This document shows positions 1 to 5,459 of a stretch of DNA of 9,365 bases, in pieces. Positions within the stretch are counted from its first letter, which is position 1; each line of letters opens with the position of its first letter. The translations under genes were made by a program, and so were the position numbers. This DNA comes from Chloroflexota bacterium. Its GTDB lineage: Bacteria > Chloroflexota > Anaerolineae > J036 > Brachytrichaceae. The stretch covers positions 1 to 9,365 of the forward strand of contig JAKALH010000083.1 of assembly GCA_021813225.1 (NCBI GenBank), given 5' to 3'. The notes under the pieces are model-generated. The model had not been told where the DNA came from. It saw only the letters and a program-made list of their open reading frames with translations, and did not search any database.

Positions 1-430
1 CGGAACGATTCTGCTGGTGTCACACGATCGCTACCTGGTGGATCGCCTGGCGACGCAGGTGTGGGAACTGGGGCGCGATAACCGGCTGACACTGTTCAAA
101 GGCAGCTATCAGGAGTTCCTGGCGGAACGCGAGCGCCGGAGCAACGCGGCGAAACAGACGGCGGCCCGCCAGCGCGAAGAGGCCAAGCAGCAGGTCGTAC
201 AGGTGCGCAAGGTCGATAACCAGGCGAAGAGGCGCGAGCGCACCATCGCGCAGATGGAGACGCAAATCCAACAGCAGGAGGCGCTGCTGGCGCGCCTGGC
301 CGGCGATTTACAGACCGCGGGCAGGTTCGGCACGGCGGATAAAGTCCAACGGTTGAGCAGAGAGTACGCGACGCAGCAGTATCGCCTGGAGAATTTGCTG
401 ACAGAGTGGGAACGCGCGGTCACTGCGTGA
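1..430 (+). CDS. ABC-F family ATPase, C-terminal fragment (5' end outside window)
   Basis: The reading frame is open from base 2 with no start codon, so the gene begins upstream; 142 residues are visible. The fragment opens with GTILLVSHDRYLVDRLA, the end of a nucleotide-binding domain with the H-switch histidine (SHDRY) in the form typical of ABC-F proteins. A short segment (VWEL...LFKGSYQEFLAER) follows, as at the end of the second ABC-F ATPase domain. The rest is a charged Gln/Arg/Glu-rich tail predicted as a coiled coil (about residues 45-140), as in Uup-like ABC-F C-terminal domains. ABC-F proteins are soluble, lack membrane domains and usually act on the ribosome (translation factors, or antibiotic resistance by target protection) or in DNA-related roles (Uup). 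The fragment cannot tell which subfamily this is. Walker A, the signature and Walker B lie outside the window. It ends at TGA 428-430. Confidence 0.87.
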   Translation, partial: GTILLVSHDRYLVDRLATQVWELGRDNRLTLFKGSYQEFLAERERRSNAAKQTAARQREEAKQQVVQVRKVDNQAKRRERTIAQMETQIQQQEALLARLAGDLQTAGRFGTADKVQRLSREYATQQYRLENLLTEWERAVTA

Positions 431-438
431 AGGAAGAG

Positions 439-463
439 ATTAGGGATTAGAGATCTGAGATGG
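439..463 (+). repeat. Degenerate 7-bp tandem repeat (ATTAGAG-like)
   Basis: Starting at 439 the sequence falls into 7-nt units ATTAGGG, ATTAGAG and ATCTGAG, followed by a partial unit ATGG. It begins 9 nt after the ABC-F stop codon. The same unit type, consensus ATYNGAG, recurs at 2778-2791 (ATTGGAG plus ATTCGCT) and, on the minus strand, inside ppc at 6485-6533. The unit size and sequence are read directly; a shared origin for the three sites is inferred. Confidence 0.6.
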
Positions 464-607
464 ACAACGTCGCCGCCAACACGGCCATTATCCATAGGAA
501 CTGCGATAACAAACCTGTATACATAAGATGAGCACCCGGACTTAATAGAACAGGTGCGCGAATTAATCCCAATTCTCAGCGAGTGGGAACAGGTGGCAGG
601 TTGGTGA
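460..607 (+). pseudogene. Possible frameshifted remnant of a small gene
   Basis: Two short reading frames join at about position 527. The first runs from ATG 460 to TGA 529-531 and ends ...DNKPVYIR. The second, in another frame, reads DEHPDLIEQVRELI then PILSEWEQVAGW and stops at TGA 605-607. Adding two bases at the junction would give one continuous protein of about 49 residues. The second part looks like an amphipathic helix rather than random translation. The product is not recognised. There is no good Shine-Dalgarno before 460. It could be a decayed gene, an assembly indel or chance, so confidence is low. Confidence 0.25.
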
Positions 608-614
608 CGAGTAG

Positions 615-658
615 GGGCGAAGCACTGCCTCACAATCATGGTTTGCGGTGCTTCGCCC
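615..658 (+). repeat. Palindromic element, GGGCGAAGCACTGC family, copy 1
   Basis: The arms GGGCGAAGCACTGC (615-628) and GCGGTGCTTCGCCC (645-658) form a 14-bp stem with one G-U pair in RNA and a 16-nt loop. The 5' flank reads GTAGGGGCGAAGCA (611-624). The same 14 bases occur on the minus strand at 6391-6404, downstream of ppc. The right arm ends at 658 and the Shine-Dalgarno of the next gene begins at 659, so a folded transcript would hold the hairpin beside the ribosome binding site. There is no T-run, so a classical intrinsic terminator is unlikely. It is best described as a REP-like dispersed palindrome. Confidence 0.8.
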
Positions 659-663
659 AGGAG
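659..663 (+). promoter_or_regulatory. Ribosome binding site of the 672 gene
   Basis: AGGAG at 659-663 lies 8 nt before ATG 672. This favours 672 over the later in-frame ATG at 687. It abuts the 3' end of the hairpin at 615-658. Confidence 0.75.
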
Positions 664-671
664 TGTGACCT

Positions 672-1700
672 ATGGGAAAAACGCCAATGACCGATTACAT
701 TCTGAATAGCCTGGACTGGCATGGACAGAATCTCATATTACGTGAAGTTGTCCTGCAGGACGTGCCGCGCCTGGTGCAATTGCATCGCGCCATCGTGGGC
801 GAGAGGCCACCGGTAGAGCAGATCGATAACCCGGAAGCATGGTTCCGGCTCGGCGGGCCGTGGATGCACGAATACCTCTGTGAGCGTCATCTGAAGGCAT
901 ATCAAGACTTAGGCTTTGACGTATGGGTGTTGACCCGGGAAAACGACAGCTTGGTGGGGAACATCGAACTGTGGTATGACGATGAGCCAGAGCCGTTTGG
1001 CCGCTACGCACACATGGAGTTGCTGGAAGTCCTGCCTGAATTCTTCCATGATGACCTGGAGGAATGGTTGCTGGACAACGTGGAGGCACGCGGAGAAGCG
1101 CGCGGGTATCATCGCTTCTGGTGCAACCCGCACGGCTCAGGTGGAAGCCCACACCTGCTGCTTAAGCGAGGGTATAAGCCCATGTGGCCCAATGGGCAGG
1201 TGACGCTACTACACCTGTGTCGGTATGATGTACCGCCGCATGAAGCATTCCCGCTGAAAGGAGATTACGAGACGGAGGCGGCGCATCTTCTATCGCTGAA
1301 TCATCGCGAGGCAGCCGGGTTCCGCTGGCGCTATCTATGGCGCATCGTGTTGAATCCTCAAGCAGCCGATTGGCCTTTGGGCACGCCCTTCTGGGCGAGC
1401 CGAGTGAATTTCCGGGATGGCAAATGGGGCATCTGCCTGGTGACTGTATGGCGATGGCTGAATAGCCCGCCTGCGGCGCGGGCCGATCTATGGGTGCCTG
1501 CTGAGTGGGCGAATGACCCAGCGCATATACACCGCTTGTTGTCCATTTCTGCTCAGAAGGCGGCGGAGTTGGGCGCTGAGACGGTAGTAGCCTATCTGCC
1601 CTGTGCCTTGGCAGGTCAACTGGCGAATGACAATATCGAAGAGCATGCGTTGGACGCCAACGATGTCTGGTATCTGAAGCATTTGGTGAAAGACAGATGA
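672..1700 (+). CDS. GNAT-like acetyltransferase with degenerate acyl-CoA loops
   Basis: This 342-residue protein has two lobes, each resembling a GNAT fold. The first opens with NLILREVVLQDVPRLVQLHR (about residues 20-39), a typical GNAT beta1-alpha1 start, then VWVLTRENDSLVGNIELWYD (85-104), like GNAT beta2-beta3. The strand-helix that should carry the acyl-CoA pyrophosphate motif Q/R-x-x-G-x-G/A reads HMELLEVLPEFFHDDLEEWL (114-133) and lacks it. The second lobe has a comparable stretch, ADLWVPAEWANDPAHIHRLL (271-290), also without the motif. No signal peptide or membrane segment is seen, so it is probably cytosolic. It may be a GNAT relative that binds a ligand without normal catalysis, or a divergent enzyme. 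The start at ATG 672 is supported by AGGAG 8 nt upstream. A sampled stretch (721-780) is about 52% G+C, against about 65% in a sampled stretch of the exporter gene, which may indicate separate ancestry. The next gene begins 55 nt downstream. Confidence 0.75.
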   Translation: MGKTPMTDYILNSLDWHGQNLILREVVLQDVPRLVQLHRAIVGERPPVEQIDNPEAWFRLGGPWMHEYLCERHLKAYQDLGFDVWVLTRENDSLVGNIELWYDDEPEPFGRYAHMELLEVLPEFFHDDLEEWLLDNVEARGEARGYHRFWCNPHGSGGSPHLLLKRGYKPMWPNGQVTLLHLCRYDVPPHEAFPLKGDYETEAAHLLSLNHREAAGFRWRYLWRIVLNPQAADWPLGTPFWASRVNFRDGKWGICLVTVWRWLNSPPAARADLWVPAEWANDPAHIHRLLSISAQKAAELGAETVVAYLPCALAGQLANDNIEEHALDANDVWYLKHLVKDR

Positions 1701-1734
1701 CGAATGAAGTAAGGGCGGAAGATGCTCGTTCGTC
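1699..1734 (+). repeat. Small inverted repeat in the gap before the 1756 gene
   Basis: GACGAATGA (1699-1707) can pair with TCGTTCGTC (1726-1734), 9 bp with one G-U pair and an 18-nt loop. The left arm overlaps the TGA stop of the upstream gene. No T-run follows, so termination is not indicated. It is weak and may be chance. Confidence 0.35.
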
Positions 1735-1755
1735 CTTCGTCGCTAAAGGAGAAAA

Positions 1756-2763
1756 ATGACCACGGAGACGATGATGAAGAATGCCCCAGCTATTCCGGGA
1801 TTGGCGTTCCGCTCGTTTGATTCACAACATGATTATCCGGCCATGGTAGACATCGCCAACGCCGCCAACGCCGCAGATCACATCGACGAGCTGTACACCG
1901 TGGAAAGGCTGGCCTATGACTACGCGCACCTGTCCAATTGCGATCTGTCAACCGATATGCTGATGGCCGAAGTCGATGGCAGGCTGGTCGGCTTTGGCTG
2001 CGTATTGTGGTGGGTGAACGACGCCGACGAACGCCTGTATGGCATCACCGGCCAGATTCATCCGCAGTGGCGCGGGCAGGGCATCGGGCGCGCGTTGCTG
2101 CATTGGCAGGAAGAGCGCATCGCAGCCATCGCCGCAACCCACCCCGCCGGCGAGCCGCGCTTCATCCAGGCCTACAGCATGGAGAACGCGCAATCGCGCC
2201 TGGCGCTGCTCAAACATTCGGGTTATCACGTCATCCGCTACGGCTACATGATGGTGCGCCCCACGCTGGACGATGTGCCGGACGAATGGCCGCTGCCTGC
2301 GGGGCTGGAAGTGCGCCCGGTGCTGCCGGAGCACATGCGCCCGATCTGGGAAGCGTCGGAAGAAGCCTTCCAGGACCACTGGGGCCACCGCCCTCGGAGC
2401 GAGGAAGACTTTCAGGCGTTCGTCAACTGGCCTGAAGCGCAGCCGCATCTCTGGCAGGTGGCGTGGGACACACGCACCAACGAGGTGGCCGGCATGGTGC
2501 TGAACAGCATCTACGAGCGCGAGAACGCCCGACTGGGCGTCAGGCGCGGCTGGACCGACCCCATCTGTGTGCGGCGGCCCTGGCGCCGCCAGGGGCTGGC
2601 GCGCGCCTTGATCATGCGCAGCCTGAAGCTGCTGCGCGACCTGGGCATGACCGAAGCGGCCCTGGGTGTCGACGCCGAAAACCCGAATAAGGCTCTGCAC
2701 CTGTACGAAAGCAGCGGCTACCGGCCATATCAGCGCAGTTTCACCCTGCGCAAGGCGCTGTAG
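1756..2763 (+). CDS. Tandem two-domain GNAT N-acetyltransferase
   Basis: This 335-residue protein contains two complete GNAT domains. The N-terminal domain spans about residues 15-168 and has acyl-CoA loop motif A in IHPQWRGQGIGRALL (R106-x-x-G109-x-G111), then SMENAQSRLALLKHSGYHV in the motif B region. The C-terminal domain spans about 183-335, with motif A in VRRPWRRQGLARALI (R277-x-x-G280-x-A282) and a strong motif B, DAENPNKALHLYESSGYRP (306-324). GNAT enzymes move an acyl group, usually acetyl, from CoA to an amine. The double-domain layout resembles MshD-type (mycothiol synthase-like) acetyltransferases, but sequence alone does not give the substrate. It is probably soluble. The start ATG 1756 follows AAAGGAG (1745-1751) with a short 4-nt spacer; the next ATGs (from 1771) are too far from it. 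It lies 55 nt after the previous gene and 29 nt before the next, so co-transcription is likely. Confidence 0.92.
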   Translation: MTTETMMKNAPAIPGLAFRSFDSQHDYPAMVDIANAANAADHIDELYTVERLAYDYAHLSNCDLSTDMLMAEVDGRLVGFGCVLWWVNDADERLYGITGQIHPQWRGQGIGRALLHWQEERIAAIAATHPAGEPRFIQAYSMENAQSRLALLKHSGYHVIRYGYMMVRPTLDDVPDEWPLPAGLEVRPVLPEHMRPIWEASEEAFQDHWGHRPRSEEDFQAFVNWPEAQPHLWQVAWDTRTNEVAGMVLNSIYERENARLGVRRGWTDPICVRRPWRRQGLARALIMRSLKLLRDLGMTEAALGVDAENPNKALHLYESSGYRPYQRSFTLRKAL

Positions 2764-2777
2764 GAAAGAGGAGGGAG

Positions 2778-2791
2778 ATTGGAGATTCGCT
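2778..2791 (+). repeat. Short 7-bp repeat (ATTGGAG unit) containing the RBS of the 2793 gene
   Basis: Two 7-nt units, ATTGGAG and ATTCGCT, sit between the GNAT genes. They resemble the units at 439-463 and inside ppc. The GGAG within the first unit (2781-2784) lies 8 nt before ATG 2793 and can serve as the Shine-Dalgarno, so the repeat may supply the ribosome binding site. Confidence 0.45.
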
Positions 2792-2792
2792 G

Positions 2793-3398
2793 ATGGTGAA
2801 CCTCGACATACAAAGAGCCGTGCGGCGGGACGCCATACTGTTGCGGCGGTTATACGAGTTATATTGCCACGACTTCAGCCCGTATACCCATGCAGATGTC
2901 GGCGACGATGGCCTGTACACCGGCGATGACTTCCTCGCCGACCACTGGCCGGATCGGAACTGGTCCGCCTGGCTGTTTCGCCTCGACGGCAAACTGGCCG
3001 GCTTTGCCTGGCTGCACGGCGGCAGCCTGTTCAGGCCGCAGGACAGCCAGACAAGTCAACTGGCCGAAGCCGGGCTGCTGAACGGCGCCCATCTGCTGGT
3101 CGAGGAGTTCTTCGTCATGCGCAAATATCGGAACCGGGGCGTGGGCGCCGCCGCTGCGCGCTGGCTGTTCGACCGGTTCGACGGCGTATGGGAAGTGAGC
3201 GAAATGGCCGAGAATACGCCGGCACAGGCATTCTGGCGCAAGGTGATCGACCGCCACACCGGCGGCAAGTATCTCGAGATCGAACTGGACACCGAGATGT
3301 GGCACGGACCTGTGCAGGTGTTTCGCAATCCCGCAAACCATTCAGACTCCTGGAATCTCGCAGATTCCGGGAGTCCAGCAAGTGCAATGGCAGAGTAA
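2793..3398 (+). CDS. Single-domain GNAT acetyltransferase with a repeat-derived tail
   Basis: This 201-residue protein is a predicted GNAT acetyltransferase, resembling the COG5628 type as judged from memory. Visible features are an N-terminal IQRAVRRDAILLRRLYELY (7-25), the strand LLVEEFFVMRKYRNRGVG (101-118) with the acyl-CoA loop R113-x-x-G116-x-G118, and MAENTPAQAFWRKVI (138-152), an Asn-containing motif B followed by the usual Phe-Trp helix. The conserved part appears to end near GPVQVFR (172-178). The remaining 23 residues are low-complexity, and residues 185-195 are encoded by a perfect-stem palindrome at 3345-3375, so the tail looks added by repeat insertion. The start ATG 2793 has GGAG 8 nt upstream. 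The stop TAA 3396-3398 is only 2 nt before the ABC exporter start, indicating translational coupling. The substrate is unknown. Confidence 0.9.
   Translation: MVNLDIQRAVRRDAILLRRLYELYCHDFSPYTHADVGDDGLYTGDDFLADHWPDRNWSAWLFRLDGKLAGFAWLHGGSLFRPQDSQTSQLAEAGLLNGAHLLVEEFFVMRKYRNRGVGAAAARWLFDRFDGVWEVSEMAENTPAQAFWRKVIDRHTGGKYLEIELDTEMWHGPVQVFRNPANHSDSWNLADSGSPASAMAE
3345..3375 (+). repeat. Palindrome inside the 3' end of the GNAT gene
   Basis: The arms GACTCCTGGAATCT (3345-3358) and AGATTCCGGGAGTC (3362-3375) are fully complementary over 14 bp, with one G-U pair in RNA and a CGC loop. It lies within the coding region and is translated as D185 to P195. It ends 25 nt before the exporter start codon. 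A stem this stable could pause ribosomes or RNA polymerase, or stabilise mRNA 3' ends. No T-run follows, so it is not a standard terminator. It resembles a REP-type element. Confidence 0.85.
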
Positions 3399-3400
3399 CA

Positions 3401-5260
3401 ATGGCAGCGAACTACGAAGACTTCGAAGAGGAACTGAGCGAGGCCGAAGAGAAGCCGTTCAACTACACCTACTTCAGGCGACTGATGCAGTACCTGAACC
3501 CCTACAAGCGCTCGCTGGCGGTGGTGGGGCTGTTCATCCTGGTAGGAACGGTAGCGACACTGTTGGAGCCGTACCTGCTGGGGCTGATCATCGACGACGG
3601 CGTGGCGAACAAACAGGTTTCGCTCATCCTGGCGCTGATCGGCGTGCTGGTGGTATTCCGCTTCCTGGCCTGGGGCGCCGGCTACCTGCGCACCTACAAG
3701 GTGAACCAGGTGGGCCAGAGCGTGCTGTACGACCTGCGCAGCCAGTTGTTCGGGCACATCCAGCAACTGTCGCTGCGCTTCTACGACAACCGCCCGGTGG
3801 GCAAGATCATGTCGCGCGTGACCAGCGACGTCGGCACCATCAACGACCTGATCAGCGGCGGCATGACGACCATCCTGGTGGAAGGCTTCAGCCTGATCGG
3901 CATCGTCATGCTGATGCTGGCGATCAACTGGAAGATGGCGCTGATCGCGTTCTGCATCACGCCGTCGTTCTATCTGCTGTTCGGGCGCCTGCGCAACCGC
4001 ATCGAAAGCAACTGGGTGAACGTGCGCAAGAGCACCTCGAACCTGAACGCCAACCTGAACGAGAGCATCAACGGCGTGCGCGTGACGCAGGCGTTCTCCC
4101 GCGAGGAGCGCAACATCGCGCGCTTTACGCGCATCAACCAGATGAACCGCGACGCCAACCTGCGCGCCATCCGCTGGGACAACCTGATCTGGCCGAGTGT
4201 GGAGCTGATCGGCGTGAGCGGCACGTTCCTGCTGATTCTGTACGGCGCGAATCAGATCATCGCCGGGGCGATGAGCATCGGCATCATCCTGGCCTTCATC
4301 AACTACCTGTGGCGCTTCTGGGGGCCGGTCAGCGCGCTCAGCCGCGTGTACTCGCAGGTGCTCAGCGCCATGGCGTCGGCGGAGCGCATCTTTGAGTTTC
4401 TGGACGCGCGCCCGGAAGTGGCCGATCGGTCCGGCGCCGCGCCCATGCCGCGCATCCAGGGCGAGGTGCAGTTCGAGGATGTGCACTTCAAATACGAGGT
4501 GACCAGCAAGTCCGCGCTGCGGGGCGTCAGCCTGCACGTGAAGCCGGGGCAGACCGTCGCCATCGTCGGGCCGACCGGCGCGGGCAAGACGACCATCGTC
4601 AACCTCATCATGCGCTTCTATGACCCCACCGAGGGCTGTGTGCGCATCGACGGGCATGACCTGCGCGACGTGCAACTGGCGACCGTGCGCAACCAGATAT
4701 CGCTGGTGCTGCAGGACCCGTTCATCTTCAGCGGCACCATCGGCGATAACATCCGCTATGGCCGCCTGAGCGCCGCCAGCGCAGAGATCGAAGCGGCGGC
4801 GCGGGCGGTGCACCTGGATGAGTTCATCAACAAGCTGCCCGAGAAGTACGACTACGAAGTGCAGGAGCGCGGTTCGCGCCTGTCGCTGGGACAGCGCCAG
4901 CTCGTGTCGTTTGCGCGCGCGCTGATCGCCGACCCGCGCATCCTCATCCTCGACGAGGCGACTTCGTCGGTAGACACGCAGACCGAGCGCATGATCCAGC
5001 GCGCCCTGAGCGTGCTGCTGAAAGGGCGCACCGCGTTCGTCATCGCGCACCGCCTGAGCACCATCCGCAACGCGGACCTGATCGTGGTGATGCAGGAAGG
5101 CCATATCGCCGAGCAGGGCAACCACGCCGAACTGATGGCGCAGCGCGGGCTGTACTACCGGCTGGTGAACGCGCGCGGCGTCGCAGATGAGGTGGTTACG
5201 TCGAAGGTTGCTCCCCTGGCTGCCGGTGTGGCGGAGGCTGCGCTGGCAAGCTACGTCTGA
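3401..5260 (+). CDS. ABC exporter half-transporter (fused membrane and ATPase domains)
   Basis: This 619-residue inner-membrane protein has the MsbA/BmrA-like layout. A charged N-terminus (1-35) is followed by six predicted membrane helices at about 38-63, 73-96, 151-174, 177-196, 263-283 and 286-308. The ATPase domain (about 353-600) carries Walker A GPTGAGKT (390-397), the Q-loop Q438, signature LSLGQ (494-498), Walker B ILILD (514-518) with catalytic E519, D-loop SSVD and H-switch H550 in AHRLST. All catalytic residues are present. The signature is LSLGQ rather than LSGGQ; related exporters often carry LSVGQ. It works as a homodimer or as one half of a heterodimer, exporting lipids, drugs or peptides; the cargo cannot be read. 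No partner half-transporter is in the window, which favours a homodimer. The frame is open further upstream to 3188, but homology-like sequence begins at MAANYEDF, and ATG 3401 lies 2 nt after the previous stop. No strong Shine-Dalgarno is seen, so coupling to the GNAT gene is likely. Confidence 0.95.
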   Translation: MAANYEDFEEELSEAEEKPFNYTYFRRLMQYLNPYKRSLAVVGLFILVGTVATLLEPYLLGLIIDDGVANKQVSLILALIGVLVVFRFLAWGAGYLRTYKVNQVGQSVLYDLRSQLFGHIQQLSLRFYDNRPVGKIMSRVTSDVGTINDLISGGMTTILVEGFSLIGIVMLMLAINWKMALIAFCITPSFYLLFGRLRNRIESNWVNVRKSTSNLNANLNESINGVRVTQAFSREERNIARFTRINQMNRDANLRAIRWDNLIWPSVELIGVSGTFLLILYGANQIIAGAMSIGIILAFINYLWRFWGPVSALSRVYSQVLSAMASAERIFEFLDARPEVADRSGAAPMPRIQGEVQFEDVHFKYEVTSKSALRGVSLHVKPGQTVAIVGPTGAGKTTIVNLIMRFYDPTEGCVRIDGHDLRDVQLATVRNQISLVLQDPFIFSGTIGDNIRYGRLSAASAEIEAAARAVHLDEFINKLPEKYDYEVQERGSRLSLGQRQLVSFARALIADPRILILDEATSSVDTQTERMIQRALSVLLKGRTAFVIAHRLSTIRNADLIVVMQEGHIAEQGNHAELMAQRGLYYRLVNARGVADEVVTSKVAPLAAGVAEAALASYV

Positions 5261-5291
5261 TGTAGGGAATGGCCCTCGCCCCCAATCCCTG

Positions 5292-5327
5292 TCCCGCCGA
5301 AGACGCTGAGTACAGCGTTCCGCGGGA
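5292..5327 (+). repeat. Hairpin 1 of the composite element
   Basis: TCCCGC (5292-5297) pairs with GCGGGA (5322-5327), and inside it ACGCTG (5303-5308) pairs with CAGCGT (5313-5318) around an AGTA loop. A small asymmetric internal loop separates the two stems. GGATAA rather than a T-run follows, so it is not a typical intrinsic terminator. Confidence 0.7.
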
Positions 5328-5346
5328 TAAAGGTGGCTGGCCTGCT

Positions 5347-5372
5347 CCCTCGCCCGGTACGCCGGGAGAGGG
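5347..5372 (+). repeat. Hairpin 2 of the composite element
   Basis: The arms CCCTCGCCCGG (5347-5357) and CCGGGAGAGGG (5362-5372) pair at 10 of 11 positions around a TACG tetraloop. In RNA, UACG belongs to the stable UNCG tetraloop class, although the closing pair here is G-C, not the preferred C-G. Confidence 0.75.
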
Positions 5373-5446
5373 CTGGGGTGAGGGCCTCGTGAACGCCGGC
5401 TTCCAAGGGGGACTCTTTGTCAGAGACTGAGCGTCATTCCAAAACA

Positions 5447-5451
5447 GGGAG
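5447..5451 (+). promoter_or_regulatory. Ribosome binding site deciding the 5460 start
   Basis: GGGAG at 5447-5451 is 8 nt before ATG 5460 but only 2 nt before the in-frame GTG 5454. The ATG is therefore the likely start, two codons inside the longer frame. Confidence 0.8.
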
Positions 5452-5459
5452 ATGTGACG

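Larger units (their letters stand above)
5270..5386 (+). repeat. Composite palindromic intergenic element
   Basis: Three nested or adjacent inverted repeats fill most of the 199-nt gap after the exporter. The outer arms GGCCCTCGCCCC (from about 5270) and GGGGTGAGGGCC (to 5386) pair over 12 positions with one mismatch. Inside are two hairpins, 5292-5327 and 5347-5372. Its minus-strand translation contains PSPQPSP and GEGAG, the signature of a CCCTCTCCC / GGGAGAGGG repeat known from many bacterial genomes. It is probably a dispersed non-coding repeat (REP/BIME-like) that may act in mRNA 3'-end processing or termination of the exporter operon. Confidence 0.75.

Noticed and set aside
510..530. 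TATACAT-like -10 sequence before the 672 gene
   Set aside because: No matching -35 element at a normal distance could be found, so a promoter call is not supported.
109..639. Minus-strand frame of 176 codons across the ABC-F end and the gap
   Set aside because: It has Cys/Ser/Arg-rich random-looking composition and is antisense to the ABC-F coiled coil, with no supporting start signal.
3188..3400. Upstream extension of the exporter frame to 3188
   Set aside because: The extra 71 codons overlap the end of the GNAT gene in another frame and have no exporter character; ATG 3401 fits coupling to the preceding stop.
3382..4395. Plus-strand frame of 337 codons overlapping the exporter
   Set aside because: It is a frame-shifted shadow with His/Arg/Ala/Gln-rich translation and no domain.
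3056..5125. Minus-strand open frame of 689 codons opposite the ABC exporter
   Set aside because: Its translation is rich in His, Arg, Ala, Gln and Val with no domain, and it mirrors GC-rich codons of a clearly real exporter gene.
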